64,000 nt of DNA from Agromyces subbeticus DSM 16689 (GCF_000421565.1 NZ_ATXG01000012.1:1-64000); one strand, 5' to 3'; counted from the first letter of the stretch, positions 19,819 through 28,532 are shown. Numbers and translations are program-made. The notes: a model not told the origin generated them from the letters alone.

Positions 19819-20781
19819 TCAGGCCGGTTCGACGACCACCCGTCGCGCCGCGCGAACACCTCGCAGCAGGTCGATCGTGAGCACGACGAGAGCCACCCAG
19901 ACGAGTCCGAACCCGATCCATCGCTCGAGCGGCATGGGCTCGTGCAGCACCACGACGCCGACGAGGAACTGGATGAACGGCGCGAAGTACTGGATGAACC
20001 CCATGAAGATGAGCGGCAGCCTCCGAGACGCCGCAGCGAAGAGCAGGAGCGGCACGGCTGTCACGGCGCCCGCAAGCACGAGCAGCACGGTGTGCCATGG
20101 GCTGACGGTGCCGATGGTGAGCCCAGTGGTCATGCCGACGAAGATGAGTTGCACGATCGCCAGCGGCGCCAACCACACCGTCTCGAGGGTCAGCCCCGAC
20201 ACGGCGTCGACCTTGGGCCCGACCCGCTTCTTGATGAGGCCGTAGAACCCGAACGAGAAGGCCAGCACGAGGGCGATCCACGGCAGCTGCCCGTAGCCGA
20301 AGGCGAGCACGATCACGGCGACGATCGAGATGCCGACCGCGATCCACTGCGTGAGGCCGAGCCGCTCGCGCAGCACCAGCACGCCGAGGAACACCGTGAC
20401 GATGGGGTTGATGAAGTAGCCGAGCGCCGCCTCGACCACCTGGTTCGAGAGCGTGGCATAGACGTACGTCTGCCAGTTGATGAAGATCAGGACGCCGGCG
20501 AGCCCCATCGTGAGCACGATGCGCCGATCGCGGAACAGCACCGCGAGCGGGCGCCATGCCCGCGTGACCGTGATGAGCAGCACGCAGAAGACGAGGGAGA
20601 ACAGCACCCGCCAGCCGACGATCTCGAACGGACCGGATGGCGCGAGGGCGATGAAGTAGACGGGAAGGAACCCCCACAACCCGTAGGCGCCGATCGCGAA
20701 GAGCAGGCCCGAGCGACTGACACCGGCCGAGGTGGTCGAGGTGGTCGAGGCGGATGGCGCGGACTCGGAGCGGGTTGACAC
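19819..20781 (-). CDS. rarD: EamA family transporter RarD
   Basis: A 320-residue membrane protein with about ten transmembrane helices in two EamA repeats. It matches RarD (GAYGLWGFLPVYF near the N-terminus, WQTYVYATLSNQVVEAALGY in the first repeat, GFIQYFAPFIQFLVGV in the second), a drug/metabolite transporter group of unknown substrate. Of two in-frame GTG codons (20787 and 20781) I take 20781, because TAGTCT at 20788-20793 is then exactly 6 nt upstream and no Shine-Dalgarno exists. The N-terminal Ser/Thr-rich stretch contains a short repeat of codons. Confidence 0.9.
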   Translation of the reverse strand: MSTRSESAPSASTTSTTSAGVSRSGLLFAIGAYGLWGFLPVYFIALAPSGPFEIVGWRVLFSLVFCVLLITVTRAWRPLAVLFRDRRIVLTMGLAGVLIFINWQTYVYATLSNQVVEAALGYFINPIVTVFLGVLVLRERLGLTQWIAVGISIVAVIVLAFGYGQLPWIALVLAFSFGFYGLIKKRVGPKVDAVSGLTLETVWLAPLAIVQLIFVGMTTGLTIGTVSPWHTVLLVLAGAVTAVPLLLFAAASRRLPLIFMGFIQYFAPFIQFLVGVVVLHEPMPLERWIGFGLVWVALVVLTIDLLRGVRAARRVVVEPA

Positions 20782-20787
20782 CAGCAC

Positions 20788-20793
20788 AGACTA
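20788..20793 (-). promoter_or_regulatory. -10 box (TAGTCT) for leaderless rarD
   Basis: TAGTCT is 6 nt before the GTG at 20781; the preferred start codon was chosen on this spacing. Confidence 0.45.
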
Positions 20794-20864
20794 CGCCCGG
20801 CCAACGGCTGGACCCGGACTGCGCGGGCGGGGTGCGTGACGCGGTCGCGACGTTGCGACACGAC

Positions 20865-20901
20865 GAGGCCCGGATGCCCTTCGCGGGGGCATCCGGGCCT
20901 C
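20865..20901 (-). terminator. Terminator after groES
   Basis: GAGGCCCGGATGCCC and its exact reverse complement form a 15-bp stem with a 7-nt loop, 23 bp past the groES stop. It separates groES from rarD. Confidence 0.8.
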
Positions 20902-20923
20902 GGATGAATCGTGGTGCCGCGTC

Positions 20924-21220
20924 TTAGCGAACGACGACGGCGAGCACGTCGCGAGCCGACAGCACGAGCAGGTCGTCGCCGCCGAACTTGACCTCGGTGC
21001 CGCCGTACTTCGAGTAGATCACCTTGTCGCCGACGGCGACGTCGAGCGGGATGCGGTTGCCGTTGTCATCGATGCGACCGGGGCCCACAGCCACGACCTC
21101 GCCCTCTTGGGGCTTCTCCTTGGCAGTGTCGGGGATGACCAGACCCGATGCGGTGGTCTGCTCTGCCTCGACCTGCTTGATGACGATGCGATCCTCGAGC
21201 GGCTTGATGGAAACCGACAC
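20924..21220 (-). CDS. groES: Co-chaperonin GroES
   Basis: A 98-residue Cpn10 with the conserved N-terminus [17 protein letters not shown], the mobile-loop region [18 protein letters not shown] and [16 protein letters not shown]. It caps the GroEL chamber during protein folding. The ATG at 21220 follows AGAAGGGG. Two CIRCE operators with an embedded sigma-A type promoter precede it, so HrcA heat-shock control is expected. No groEL follows: a strong terminator and then rarD lie downstream, so groEL must be elsewhere in the genome. Confidence 0.97.
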   Translation of the reverse strand: MSVSIKPLEDRIVIKQVEAEQTTASGLVIPDTAKEKPQEGEVVAVGPGRIDDNGNRIPLDVAVGDKVIYSKYGGTEVKFGGDDLLVLSARDVLAVVVR

Positions 21221-21267
21221 GGTTGACCCCTTCTCTAAAATGAATGAACTGTCTTGACGAAGACTGG

Positions 21268-21294
21268 TTAGCAGCCTCAGAGCGAGAGTGCTAA
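21268..21294. promoter_or_regulatory. CIRCE element, promoter-proximal
   Basis: TTAGCAGCC - 9 bp - GAGTGCTAA. The right arm is a perfect CIRCE half-site and the left arm matches at 7 of 9 positions. This is the HrcA repressor site of groES, just downstream of its -10. Confidence 0.85.
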
Positions 21295-21298
21295 ACCG

Positions 21299-21327
21299 AG
21301 TCTAGGGGCGTTTTGGCACTCATGCAA
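21299..21327 (-). promoter_or_regulatory. groES promoter between CIRCE elements
   Basis: On the minus strand TTGCAT (21322-21327) and TAGACT (21299-21304) are separated by 17 bp. The -35 lies within the distal CIRCE and the -10 touches the proximal one. Confidence 0.65.
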
Positions 21328-21339
21328 CGTGAGTGCCAA
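21313..21339. promoter_or_regulatory. CIRCE element, distal
   Basis: TTGGCACTC - 9 bp - GAGTGCCAA is a perfect inverted repeat with one symmetric change from the canonical TTAGCACTC arm. With the proximal copy it makes a double HrcA site. Confidence 0.85.
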
Positions 21340-21401
21340 CCCGTTCAGCCACTGGCGAACGGCGGCCTCGACGAGGGGCCGGCGTCGTGCGAGCACGATG
21401 C

Positions 21402-21407
21402 TAGCGT
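21402..21407 (+). promoter_or_regulatory. -10 box (TAGCGT) for leaderless methyltransferase gene
   Basis: TAGCGT is 6 nt before the GTG at 21414, and there is no ribosome binding site. Confidence 0.4.
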
Positions 21408-21413
21408 GGCCGG

Positions 21414-22601
21414 GTGGAACGTGCCGAACTCGTCGAACTGCTCTCTCCAGAGGGCCTCACGCTGCTCGACGCGCTCCCCGATTGGGACTCGAAGGCCGAC
21501 ATCGTCAAGACGGTCGCCGACCTGCGCAAGCAGGGGCATCCTTCGACCCTCGTCGCCGCCGTGCTCAGCCAGGCGAAGCTCCGCGCGAAGGCCGAGCGCA
21601 AGTTCGGGCCGTTCGCCTCGCGCATGCTCTTCACCGAGGCCGGGCTCGAGCAGGCCACTCGCCTGAAGGTCGCCGCATTGCACGCCGGTCGCTTCTCACG
21701 CGCGGGCGTGGCCCACGTGGCCGACCTCGGCTGCGGCATCGGCGGCGACGCGCTCGCGATGGCTGCGATCGACCTCGAGGTCACGGCCGCCGACGCCGAC
21801 GAGGTGACCGCGGCGATCGCCGCCTACAACCTCACGCCGTTCCAGCGCGTGCACGTGCTGCACGAACAGGCCGAGCAGGTCGCGCTGGGCGGCATCGAAG
21901 GTGCCTGGCTCGATCCGGCTCGACGCACCACGGCCGGCGGCACCACGAAGCGAATCGCGGATGCCTCGGCGTATTCCCCCTCGCTCGAGTTCGCGTTCGG
22001 TCTCGCCGAGCGCATGCCCGTCGGCGTCAAGCTCGGTCCGGGCACCGATCGAGACGTCATCCCGGCCGCCGCCGAGGCGCAATGGGTGTCGGTCGACGGC
22101 GACCTGGTCGAGCTCGGGGTCTGGTTCGGCTCCGTGGCCAGGCCAGGCATCGGGCGCGCCGCGCTCGTCATCCGCGGCGATGCTGCGCAAGAGCTCACCG
22201 CCGGCTCCGACAGTGAAGACGCACCCGTCGGGCCGCTCGGCGAATACCTCTACGAGCCGGACGGCGCGGTGATCCGCGCTCGCCTGATCGGCGATCTCGC
22301 CCGGATGCACGGCGCATGGATGCTCAGCGCCGGCATCGCCTACCTCACCTCCGACACCGCGTTCGACTCACCGTTCGCGCGCGGCTTCCGCGTGCTCGAA
22401 CGGCTGCCAGCCGACGAGCGGCAGCTGCGACAGGCACTCGCCGCGCGTGGCATCGGCACGCTCGAGATCAAGAAGCGCGGCATCGACATCGACCCGGCCG
22501 TGCTGCGCACCCGGCTGAAGCTGCGCGGGACCGCGTCGGCCACCCTCGTGCTGACGCGTGAGGCCGGACGCCACGTCGCCCTGCTCGTCGAGCGGATCTG
22601 A
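21414..22601 (+). CDS. Class I SAM-dependent methyltransferase with THUMP-like domain
   Basis: A 395-residue protein. An N-terminal helical region precedes a Rossmann-type SAM-binding motif VADLGCGIGGD at residues 102-112, then the WLDPARRT motif seen in RNA/DNA-type methyltransferases, and a C-terminal THUMP-like domain (EIKKRGIDIDPAVLRTRLKL, SATLVLTR). The target is unknown but an RNA substrate is likely from the domain type. The GTG start has TAGCGT 6 nt upstream. It ends 5 bp from the convergent DUF4190 cluster. Confidence 0.85.
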   Translation: MERAELVELLSPEGLTLLDALPDWDSKADIVKTVADLRKQGHPSTLVAAVLSQAKLRAKAERKFGPFASRMLFTEAGLEQATRLKVAALHAGRFSRAGVAHVADLGCGIGGDALAMAAIDLEVTAADADEVTAAIAAYNLTPFQRVHVLHEQAEQVALGGIEGAWLDPARRTTAGGTTKRIADASAYSPSLEFAFGLAERMPVGVKLGPGTDRDVIPAAAEAQWVSVDGDLVELGVWFGSVARPGIGRAALVIRGDAAQELTAGSDSEDAPVGPLGEYLYEPDGAVIRARLIGDLARMHGAWMLSAGIAYLTSDTAFDSPFARGFRVLERLPADERQLRQALAARGIGTLEIKKRGIDIDPAVLRTRLKLRGTASATLVLTREAGRHVALLVERI

Positions 22602-22606
22602 GTACG

Positions 22607-23197
22607 TCAGTTCGGGAGCGCACCGAACACGATCGCGTAGTAGCCGATCCAGACGGCTGAGAACACGAGCCCGGCGAGGCCGGTTCCGATGCCGACGAAG
22701 GCGAGCGTGCGTCCGCGCTCCTCGCGACGTAGGCCGAGCACGCCGAAGACGATCGCGGCGATCGAGAGTGGCAGCATCCAGCCGACGAACAACGAGGCGA
22801 TGGCGCCGATCGTGCCGATGACCGCGGCAACCCAGCTGAACGCCCGGCGCTGGGTCTGCTCCTCGACCGCCTGGGTGACATCGGTGCCTGGGCGGTGCAC
22901 GATGAGGAGCTGCCCGGTCGAGATCGACCTCAGCTGACCGGTGTCGAACGGCACTTCGTACTCGCGCACGGCAGGATCGGCCCGGAATGTCGGCTCGGCC
23001 GGCTGGAACGGGGCGAGCGGTTCGAGCGGCGCGGTTCGTTCGTCGTCTGCCGGCGCTCGATGCGCTGGCGCTGGCGCTGGCGCCGGTGCAGGCGCGGACG
23101 GCGCGGATTCGGGCGCGGCACTCGGCTCGGCGCTTCGCGCCCCCGGCAAGCGGTCGGGGGTCTCGCCGTCGGGCGAAACCCCCTCGCGCTCAGCCAT
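22607..23197 (-). CDS. DUF4190 membrane protein, third of a tandem set
   Basis: A 196-residue protein with a long Pro/Ala/Glu-rich soluble N-terminus (including an Ala-Pro tract near residues 32-46) and two or three hydrophobic segments in the C-terminal third, where the order SWVAAVIGTIGAIASLFVGW, then a short basic loop LGLRREERGRT, then a final helix resembles DUF4190. Start ATG 23197 (MAEREGV) is preferred over 23245, which lies inside the upstream paralogue. It is the most diverged of the three and carries an extra domain-like stretch (EVPFDTGQLRSISTGQLLIV). Function unknown. Confidence 0.7.
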   Translation of the reverse strand: MAEREGVSPDGETPDRLPGARSAEPSAAPESAPSAPAPAPAPAPAHRAPADDERTAPLEPLAPFQPAEPTFRADPAVREYEVPFDTGQLRSISTGQLLIVHRPGTDVTQAVEEQTQRRAFSWVAAVIGTIGAIASLFVGWMLPLSIAAIVFGVLGLRREERGRTLAFVGIGTGLAGLVFSAVWIGYYAIVFGALPN

Positions 23198-23207
23198 GGA
23201 CGACTCC

Positions 23208-23903
23208 TCAGTACCCGTAGTAGCTGTCGTAGCCCGCGAAGGCAACGCCCCACAGCACGAACGAGAGCAGCGCCATGCCGATGCCGACGAAGCCGAGGAT
23301 GATGCCGGTCAGCCACATGCCCTTGGCGGCCGGCTCCTTCTTCTTGCCGAGGAAGCCGAGCACGACGGCAGCACCGGGAATGAAGAGCTGCATGATGCCG
23401 CCGACGAACGGAATGAAGACCACGAAGAACCCGATCAGGCCGACGATGCCCGCGATCAGCGAGATCAGGCTGAGCACCGGGGTCGCCTTGCTCGGCGCCG
23501 TGGTGCCGTAGGCCGGCGCGCCGTAGGCGGCCTGAGCCGGAGCCCCGTAGGGAGCCTGAGGGGCGCCGTAGGCGGGCTGGGCCGGAGACCCGTAGGCGGG
23601 AGCCGGAGGCGGAGGCGGAGTCGCAGCCCCGTAGCTCGGCGCCGCAGGCGGTGCCGGGGGCGCAGGCGGCTCGGGCGCGGCAGGCAGCTCGGGTGCCGAA
23701 GGCACGTCGGGCACGTCGGGCGCCGAAGCTGCAGGAGCCGCTGAGGCAGCGTCGACCGGCACGACGGGCTCGGGCGCGCTCGGGATCTCGGGCTCGGGCG
23801 CGCTCGGGATCTGGGGCTCGGGAACGCTCGGCGTCTCGGGTTCGCCCGGCACGTCAGGAAGGCCGGGCGCCTCGGGGCGGTCGGGGTTCTTGGGATCAGT
23901 CAT
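23208..23903 (-). CDS. DUF4190 membrane protein, second of a tandem set
   Basis: A 231-residue protein. Residues ~1-145 are a Pro/Ala-rich low-complexity arm with repeats of the type EPxIPSAPEP and AYGxPxQPAYGAP. The C-terminal ~85 residues hold two hydrophobic hairpins around the conserved loop LGKKKEPAAKGMWLTGIILG. It is very similar to the next upstream protein in that loop. It ends in Tyr-rich YDSYYGY. Gaps of 7 and 10 bp to its neighbours indicate one operon. No function is assigned; membrane location is inferred. Confidence 0.75.
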   Translation of the reverse strand: MTDPKNPDRPEAPGLPDVPGEPETPSVPEPQIPSAPEPEIPSAPEPVVPVDAASAAPAASAPDVPDVPSAPELPAAPEPPAPPAPPAAPSYGAATPPPPPAPAYGSPAQPAYGAPQAPYGAPAQAAYGAPAYGTTAPSKATPVLSLISLIAGIVGLIGFFVVFIPFVGGIMQLFIPGAAVVLGFLGKKKEPAAKGMWLTGIILGFVGIGMALLSFVLWGVAFAGYDSYYGY

Positions 23904-23910
23904 GACGGTC

Positions 23911-24381
23911 TCAGTATCCGTACGTCGTGCCGTAGTTCGCGAGCACGGCGAAGGCGATGATCGCGATGATGATGAAGATCACGCCGATGAGGATGCCGAC
24001 GAAGCCGAGGATGATGCCCGTCAGCCACATGCCCTTCGAGGCCGGCTCCTTCTTCTTCGCGATGAAGCCGAGCACCACGGCTGCGATCGAGAACAGCAGG
24101 CCGAAGTAGAAGAACGAACCCACGAGGCCGACGATGCCGCCGACGAGCGACAGGATGCTGAGCACCTGAGCGGGCTTGGCCGGAGCGGTTCCGTAGGCGG
24201 GTGCCGCAGGTGCCGGCTGACCGTAGCCCGGAGCGGGCGGTGCCGCGGCTGCCTGTGGTGCACCGTAGGCGGGAGCCTCGGGCGCGGCAGGGGCGGGCGG
24301 CGCAGCAGGAGGGGCGGGCGGCGCGGCCGGCGGCACCGGCGGCACTGCGGCGGGCTGCTCAGGAAGGTTCGGATCGGTCAC
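23911..24381 (-). CDS. DUF4190 membrane protein, first of a tandem set
   Basis: A 156-residue protein with a Pro/Ala-rich N-terminus (~75 residues) and a C-terminal DUF4190-type region: two hydrophobic stretches around IAKKKEPASKGMWLTGIILG, ending NYGTTYGY. The GTG start at 24381 (VTDPNLPEQP) has AGGGGA 8-9 nt upstream; the open frame extends to 24471 without support. A TAGTGT box about 95 nt upstream is the best promoter candidate for the three-gene unit. Confidence 0.75.
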   Translation of the reverse strand: MTDPNLPEQPAAVPPVPPAAPPAPPAAPPAPAAPEAPAYGAPQAAAAPPAPGYGQPAPAAPAYGTAPAKPAQVLSILSLVGGIVGLVGSFFYFGLLFSIAAVVLGFIAKKKEPASKGMWLTGIILGFVGILIGVIFIIIAIIAFAVLANYGTTYGY

Positions 24382-24476
24382 GGTGTGTTCCCCTCGATGC
24401 TGTGGAATGCGACCCCGCCACGATGGCAGGCGCTCCCGGGCGCTGTCAACGACGGCGGCATCCGGTCTCATCGATC

Positions 24477-24482
24477 ACACTA
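24477..24482 (-). promoter_or_regulatory. Candidate -10 box (TAGTGT) of the DUF4190 operon
   Basis: TAGTGT lies in the 127-bp gap between tsaD and the first DUF4190 gene and would give a 5'-UTR of roughly 90 nt. No -35 was recognised. Confidence 0.3.
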
Positions 24483-24508
24483 TCGCGCTGCGCGCGGGGG
24501 CGCACGGA

Positions 24509-25576
24509 TTACGCGGGCTCGGCTGCCACGCGGATCTCGGTCGCCGGCAGCGTCGAGTCCGCGCCGAAGTCGAGGGTGGACGGCGGATGCCCGGCCATCA
24601 CGAGTTGCGCCCCGAGCGCGGCGATCATCGCGCCGTTGTCGGTGCAGAGCGACAGCGGCGGAATGCGCAGCGCGATGCCCGCGGCATCCGCTCGCTCGGT
24701 CGCCACTTCGCGCAACCGGGTGTTCGCGACGACGCCTCCGCCGAGGAGCAGTCGCGGCACGCCGAGCTCGGTGCACGCGGCGACGGCCTTGGTGACGAGC
24801 ACGTCGACCACCGCTTCGCGGAAGCTCGCAGCGACGTCGGCCAGCGGCACGGGCTCGCCCGCCGCCTCCCGTTGCTCGACCCATCTCGCGACCGAGGTCT
24901 TGAGCCCCGAGAAGCTGAAGTCGTAGCGGTGAGCGGCCTGGTCTTTCGGCTGCGTGAGTCCGCGGGGGAATCGGATGGCGCGGGCGTCGCCGCCGATCGC
25001 GGCACGATCGATCTCGGGTCCGCCCGGATAGGGCAGGCGGAGCAGTCGCGCCACCTTGTCGAACGCCTCGCCCGCGGCGTCGTCGATCGTCTCGCCGAGC
25101 AGCTCGACGTCGGAGACGAGGTCGCGCACGAGCAGGAGCGAGGTGTGCCCGCCCGACACGAGCAACGCCACGGTCGGCGTCTCGAGCGGGGCCGCGGTGT
25201 CGAGCAGGTCGGCGCCGACGTGGCCGACGAGGTGGTTCACGCCGTAGATCGGCACGTCGAGCGACAGGGCGAGCGCCTTGGCCGCGCCCACGCCGACCAT
25301 GAGTGCGCCCGCGAGACCAGGGCCGCTCGTCACGGCGATCGCGTCGAGATCGGCGAGCGTGACGGATGCCTCGTCGAGCGCCGCCCGGATCGTCGGCCCG
25401 AGCGCCTCGAGGTGGGCTCGAGCGGCGACCTCGGGCACGACGCCGCCGTAGCGCGCGTGCTCCTCCATCGAGGAGGCGATCGCGTTCGCGAGCAGTGTCG
25501 TGCCGCGAACGATGCCGACACCGGTCTCGTCGCACGAGGTCTCGATGCCGAGGATGAGCGGGGCGTCGCGGTTCAC
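24509..25576 (-). CDS. tsaD: tRNA N6-adenosine threonylcarbamoyltransferase TsaD
   Basis: A 355-residue Kae1/TsaD protein that transfers threonylcarbamoyl to A37 of ANN-decoding tRNAs, with TsaB and TsaE. It shows the N-terminal [14 protein letters not shown], the metal-binding histidines in [17 protein letters not shown], and KTSVARW followed by [12 protein letters not shown]. The GTG start overlaps the rimI stop by 4 bp. It is the last gene of the glmS-to-tsaD unit, close to its partners tsaB and tsaE. Confidence 0.96.
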   Translation of the reverse strand: MNRDAPLILGIETSCDETGVGIVRGTTLLANAIASSMEEHARYGGVVPEVAARAHLEALGPTIRAALDEASVTLADLDAIAVTSGPGLAGALMVGVGAAKALALSLDVPIYGVNHLVGHVGADLLDTAAPLETPTVALLVSGGHTSLLLVRDLVSDVELLGETIDDAAGEAFDKVARLLRLPYPGGPEIDRAAIGGDARAIRFPRGLTQPKDQAAHRYDFSFSGLKTSVARWVEQREAAGEPVPLADVAASFREAVVDVLVTKAVAACTELGVPRLLLGGGVVANTRLREVATERADAAGIALRIPPLSLCTDNGAMIAALGAQLVMAGHPPSTLDFGADSTLPATEIRVAAEPA

Positions 25577-26211
25577 GGGGTCGCTCCAGTGCCGAGGTCG
25601 GCGCCGTGCGCGCGGCGGGTGGCGGACGCCGTGCTGCTCGGCGGTCCGGCGTCGGCCGGTCGCGTGACCGCCGGCGGCACGGTCAACCGCATGTGCACGG
25701 CGTCGATGCCGCCGCGGTAGTAGCGCGGTCGCACGCCGATCTGCTCGAAGCCGAGCGAATCGTAGAGCGCCCGGGCGATCGGGTTGTCGGCGCGCACTTC
25801 GAGGAAGATCTCGGCGACGTGCCGCCTCCTGGCCTCGGTGATGAGCGCGTGCATGAGCGCACGGCCGAGGCCGATGCCCCGAGTCGACGGAGCGACGGCG
25901 ATCGTCTGCACGTCGCCCTGACCGCCGCCGGCCGGCGCCAGGAGGCCGGCGTAGCCGAGCAGACCGGCAGCGGAATCCGCAGCAGCCTCGGTGCCGCCGG
26001 TGCCGTCGGTGCCCTCGGTGCCGCCATCGGCCGCGGCATCGCGCGCGGCCTCGAGTCGATCGTCGACCGCGACGAGGTAGTAGCCGTGCTCGCTCTCGAT
26101 CTCACGACGCATCGCGTCTTCGGGCCAGGCATCGGCTTCGAACGTCGCTCGCTCGAGCACCATGATGCGCTCGAGATCGGCGACCGTCGCTCGCCGCATG
26201 AACACGCTCAT
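25573..26211 (-). CDS. rimI: Ribosomal protein S18-alanine N-acetyltransferase-like RimI
   Basis: A 212-residue GNAT acetyltransferase located between tsaB and tsaD, the normal place for rimI. The acetyl-CoA motif is [15 protein letters not shown], followed by [19 protein letters not shown]. It is longer than the usual ~150 residues: a Gly/Thr/Ala-rich insert (about residues 56-84, with [13 protein letters not shown]) splits the N-terminal half, and a ~30-residue low-complexity tail follows the domain. The role in N-terminal acetylation is inferred from the family. Both ends overlap neighbours by 4 bp. Confidence 0.9.
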   Translation of the reverse strand: MSVFMRRATVADLERIMVLERATFEADAWPEDAMRREIESEHGYYLVAVDDRLEAARDAAADGGTEGTDGTGGTEAAADSAAGLLGYAGLLAPAGGGQGDVQTIAVAPSTRGIGLGRALMHALITEARRRHVAEIFLEVRADNPIARALYDSLGFEQIGVRPRYYRGGIDAVHMRLTVPPAVTRPADAGPPSSTASATRRAHGADLGTGATP

Positions 26212-26843
26212 CGCAGCACCTTCTTGCCGGCCGACGGTGTCACGTCGGGCGCGCGCAGGTAGATCGGCCGGTCGGCGGTGAGGGGCAGGCGGCCGGCGGC
26301 GAAGGCGAGCTCTGCGAGCATGCCGACGGCTGCGGCCGAGACGATCGCGGCGTCGAAGCGGATGCCGCGCGCGGCCGGCACCTCGTCGCGGGGCACGAGC
26401 CCCGGGCCGCCGACCCGCACGGGGAGCCCGTCGGCGTCGAGGCCGTCGTAGTCGGACACCGCGAACTCGCGTCGCCGCGCATCGGTGACCACCTGCAGTG
26501 CGCCCGTATCACCGGCGTGGTACCGCGTCAGCGCGATCGCGTCGTGGCTCACGACGGGAACGAAGGGCCGGTCGATGCCGAGGACGAACGCGTGCGCGGC
26601 CGCGATGCCGACCCGCAGCCCGGTGAACGGTCCGGGTCCCATGCCTGCCGCGACCCCCGAGAGGGCAGCGGGACGCACGCCTGCGCTCGCGAGGGCATCG
26701 CGGATGAAGCCGCCGATCACCTCGGCGTGACGCATGGTGTCGTCGGTGCCGGTCTCGGCGAGGCAGCGCAGTTCGCCCGTGGCGCGGTCGCGATCGACGA
26801 CGGCGACACTCGTGCCCGTCGAGGTGTCGATCGCGAGGAGCAT
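26208..26843 (-). CDS. tsaB: t6A biosynthesis protein TsaB
   Basis: A 211-residue ASKHA-fold protein, a degenerate paralogue of TsaD that forms the TsaBD core for t6A37 synthesis. It begins MLLAIDTSTGTSVAVVD and has the family stretch GMGPGPFTGLRVGIAAAHAF. Its stop overlaps rimI by 4 bp, and 10 bp separate it from tsaE. Confidence 0.95.
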   Translation of the reverse strand: MLLAIDTSTGTSVAVVDRDRATGELRCLAETGTDDTMRHAEVIGGFIRDALASAGVRPAALSGVAAGMGPGPFTGLRVGIAAAHAFVLGIDRPFVPVVSHDAIALTRYHAGDTGALQVVTDARRREFAVSDYDGLDADGLPVRVGGPGLVPRDEVPAARGIRFDAAIVSAAAVGMLAELAFAAGRLPLTADRPIYLRAPDVTPSAGKKVLR

Positions 26844-26853
26844 GCCATCAAGC

Positions 26854-27387
26854 CTACGCGGGCGCGGCGTACGGGGTGTCCGCCCAGCGCGGCCCGATTC
26901 CCGTGACGGTCACGATGCGCGGCTCGTCGGCGTCGAGATCGGCATCGCCCGAGGCATCCGCTGCATCGACAGCGTCGGCCGGCCCCGCGAACTGGGCGCC
27001 CCGTGCCCCGGTCGGCCGCTCGATGACGACCTCGAGCCAGGAATCCGTGACCGCCTCGACGAGCCCCGCCCCCCATTCGACGACGACGACTGATCGCTCG
27101 AAGTCGAGATCGAGATCGTCGAGCAGCGCCGCACTGCCGAGCCGGTACGCGTCGACGTGCACGAGCGGCGCACCGCCGACGAGGTTCGGATGCGTTCGCG
27201 CGAGCACGAAGGTCGGGCTCTGCACCGGCCCGCGCACGCCGAGGCCCGCGCCGATGCCGCGAGTGAGGGTGGTCTTGCCGGCGCCGAGCGGTCCGGTCAG
27301 CACCACGATGTCGCCCGCCCGCAGCGCCGCACCGAGCTCGCGACCGAACGCCTCCATCGCCGGAGTGTCGACGACGTCGAGCCGCAT
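26854..27387 (-). CDS. tsaE: t6A biosynthesis ATPase TsaE
   Basis: A 177-residue ATPase that drives the TsaBD cycle. The P-loop GPLGAGKTT is at 32-40, followed by the family motifs SPTFVLART and HVDAYRL, and VVVVEWGAG. The start is ATG 27387, one base overlapping the alr stop; the much longer open frame to 28089 lies antisense to the frame of alr and is rejected. A C-terminal Asp/Ala-rich stretch (about 140-165) extends beyond the usual ~150 residues. Confidence 0.94.
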   Translation of the reverse strand: MRLDVVDTPAMEAFGRELGAALRAGDIVVLTGPLGAGKTTLTRGIGAGLGVRGPVQSPTFVLARTHPNLVGGAPLVHVDAYRLGSAALLDDLDLDFERSVVVVEWGAGLVEAVTDSWLEVVIERPTGARGAQFAGPADAVDAADASGDADLDADEPRIVTVTGIGPRWADTPYAAPA

Positions 27388-28532
27388 CACGCGCCGCCCA
27401 CGTAGCGACGCGGCACGCGCGGCCCGATGCGGGTGACGATCTCGTAGCCGATCGTGCCTGCGGCGTCGCCCCAGTCGTCGGCCGACGGCACGCCGTGCTC
27501 GGGGTCGCCGAAGAGCACGACCTCGTCGCCCACCTCGGCGTGATCGTCGCCGAGATCGACGACGAACTGGTCCATCGCGATGCGGCCGACGACCGGCCGG
27601 CGTGCTCCGGCCAACCAGACCTCGGCGCGCCCAGACGCCTGGCGGGGAACTCCGTCGGCGTAGCCGAGCGGCACGAGCGCCAGGTTCGAGGCTCGGTCGG
27701 CGCGCCAGACGTGGCCGTAGGAGACGCCGGTGCCCGCCTCGACCCTGCGCACCGCTGCGACGCGCGCACGAAGGGTCATCGCGGGGCGCAGTCCGAGGTC
27801 GGCGGCCGTCGTGCCGTCCCCGAAGGGCGGCACCCCATACACGCCGATGCCGATGCGCACGAGGTCGAACCGAGCCGCGGGCAGTCGCAGCGCGGCGGCC
27901 GTCGAGGCGAGGTGGCGCACCTCTGCGCGCAGCCCGGCCGTCGCGGCCTGCTCGAGACCGAGCTCGAAGGCCGCGAGCTGCTTGGCGTCTTCTGCGGCCG
28001 AGGTGTTCGCGAGGTGGCTGAAGATGCCGCGCACCCTGAGGCGGCCGGTCCGCTCGAGCTGTGCGGCGAGCGCGGTCGCCTCGCCCCATTGCTCGGGAGC
28101 GACGCCGCTGCGGCTGAGGCCCGTGTCGAGCTTCAGGTGCACCGCTGCGATGCGATCGACGGATGCCGCGGCATCCGCGATCGCCTGCAGCTGCCGGAGC
28201 GAGGAGACGCCGAGGTCGATGCCCCGGTCGATCGCCGGCGCGAACGCGGCGGCGGGGTCGTGCAGCCAGGCGAGGAGCGGTGCGTCGATGCCTGCGTCAC
28301 GGAGTTCGTGCGCCTCGTCGAGGTCGGCCACCCCGAGCCAGTCGGCGCCGCCGGCGAGCGCCGCTCGGGCGACCGGCACCGCGCCATGGCCGTACGCGTT
28401 GGCCTTCACGACCGCCATCGTCAGCGCAGGGGCGACGACCGCGGCGAGCACGGCGACGTTCTCGCTCACCGCGCCGAGGTCGACGAGCGCTTCGCGGAAC
28501 GGGCGCTCGGCGGCATCCGCCGTGCTGCTCAT
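27387..28532 (-). CDS. alr: Alanine racemase
   Basis: A 381-residue PLP enzyme that makes D-alanine for peptidoglycan. Lys43 in VVKANAYGHG binds PLP and Tyr272 in GVSYGHVW is the second catalytic base. The Ala_racemase_C domain contains GRIAMDQFVVDLGD. It starts with ATG overlapping the acpS stop by 4 bp. Its place between acpS and tsaE fits the actinobacterial arrangement. Confidence 0.97.
   Translation of the reverse strand: MSSTADAAERPFREALVDLGAVSENVAVLAAVVAPALTMAVVKANAYGHGAVPVARAALAGGADWLGVADLDEAHELRDAGIDAPLLAWLHDPAAAFAPAIDRGIDLGVSSLRQLQAIADAAASVDRIAAVHLKLDTGLSRSGVAPEQWGEATALAAQLERTGRLRVRGIFSHLANTSAAEDAKQLAAFELGLEQAATAGLRAEVRHLASTAAALRLPAARFDLVRIGIGVYGVPPFGDGTTAADLGLRPAMTLRARVAAVRRVEAGTGVSYGHVWRADRASNLALVPLGYADGVPRQASGRAEVWLAGARRPVVGRIAMDQFVVDLGDDHAEVGDEVVLFGDPEHGVPSADDWGDAAGTIGYEIVTRIGPRVPRRYVGGA

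Noticed and set aside
26854-28089. Long N-terminal extension of TsaE
   Set aside because: The extra 234 codons overlap alr in another frame and are Arg-rich; TsaE homology begins at 27387, where the start couples to the alr stop.
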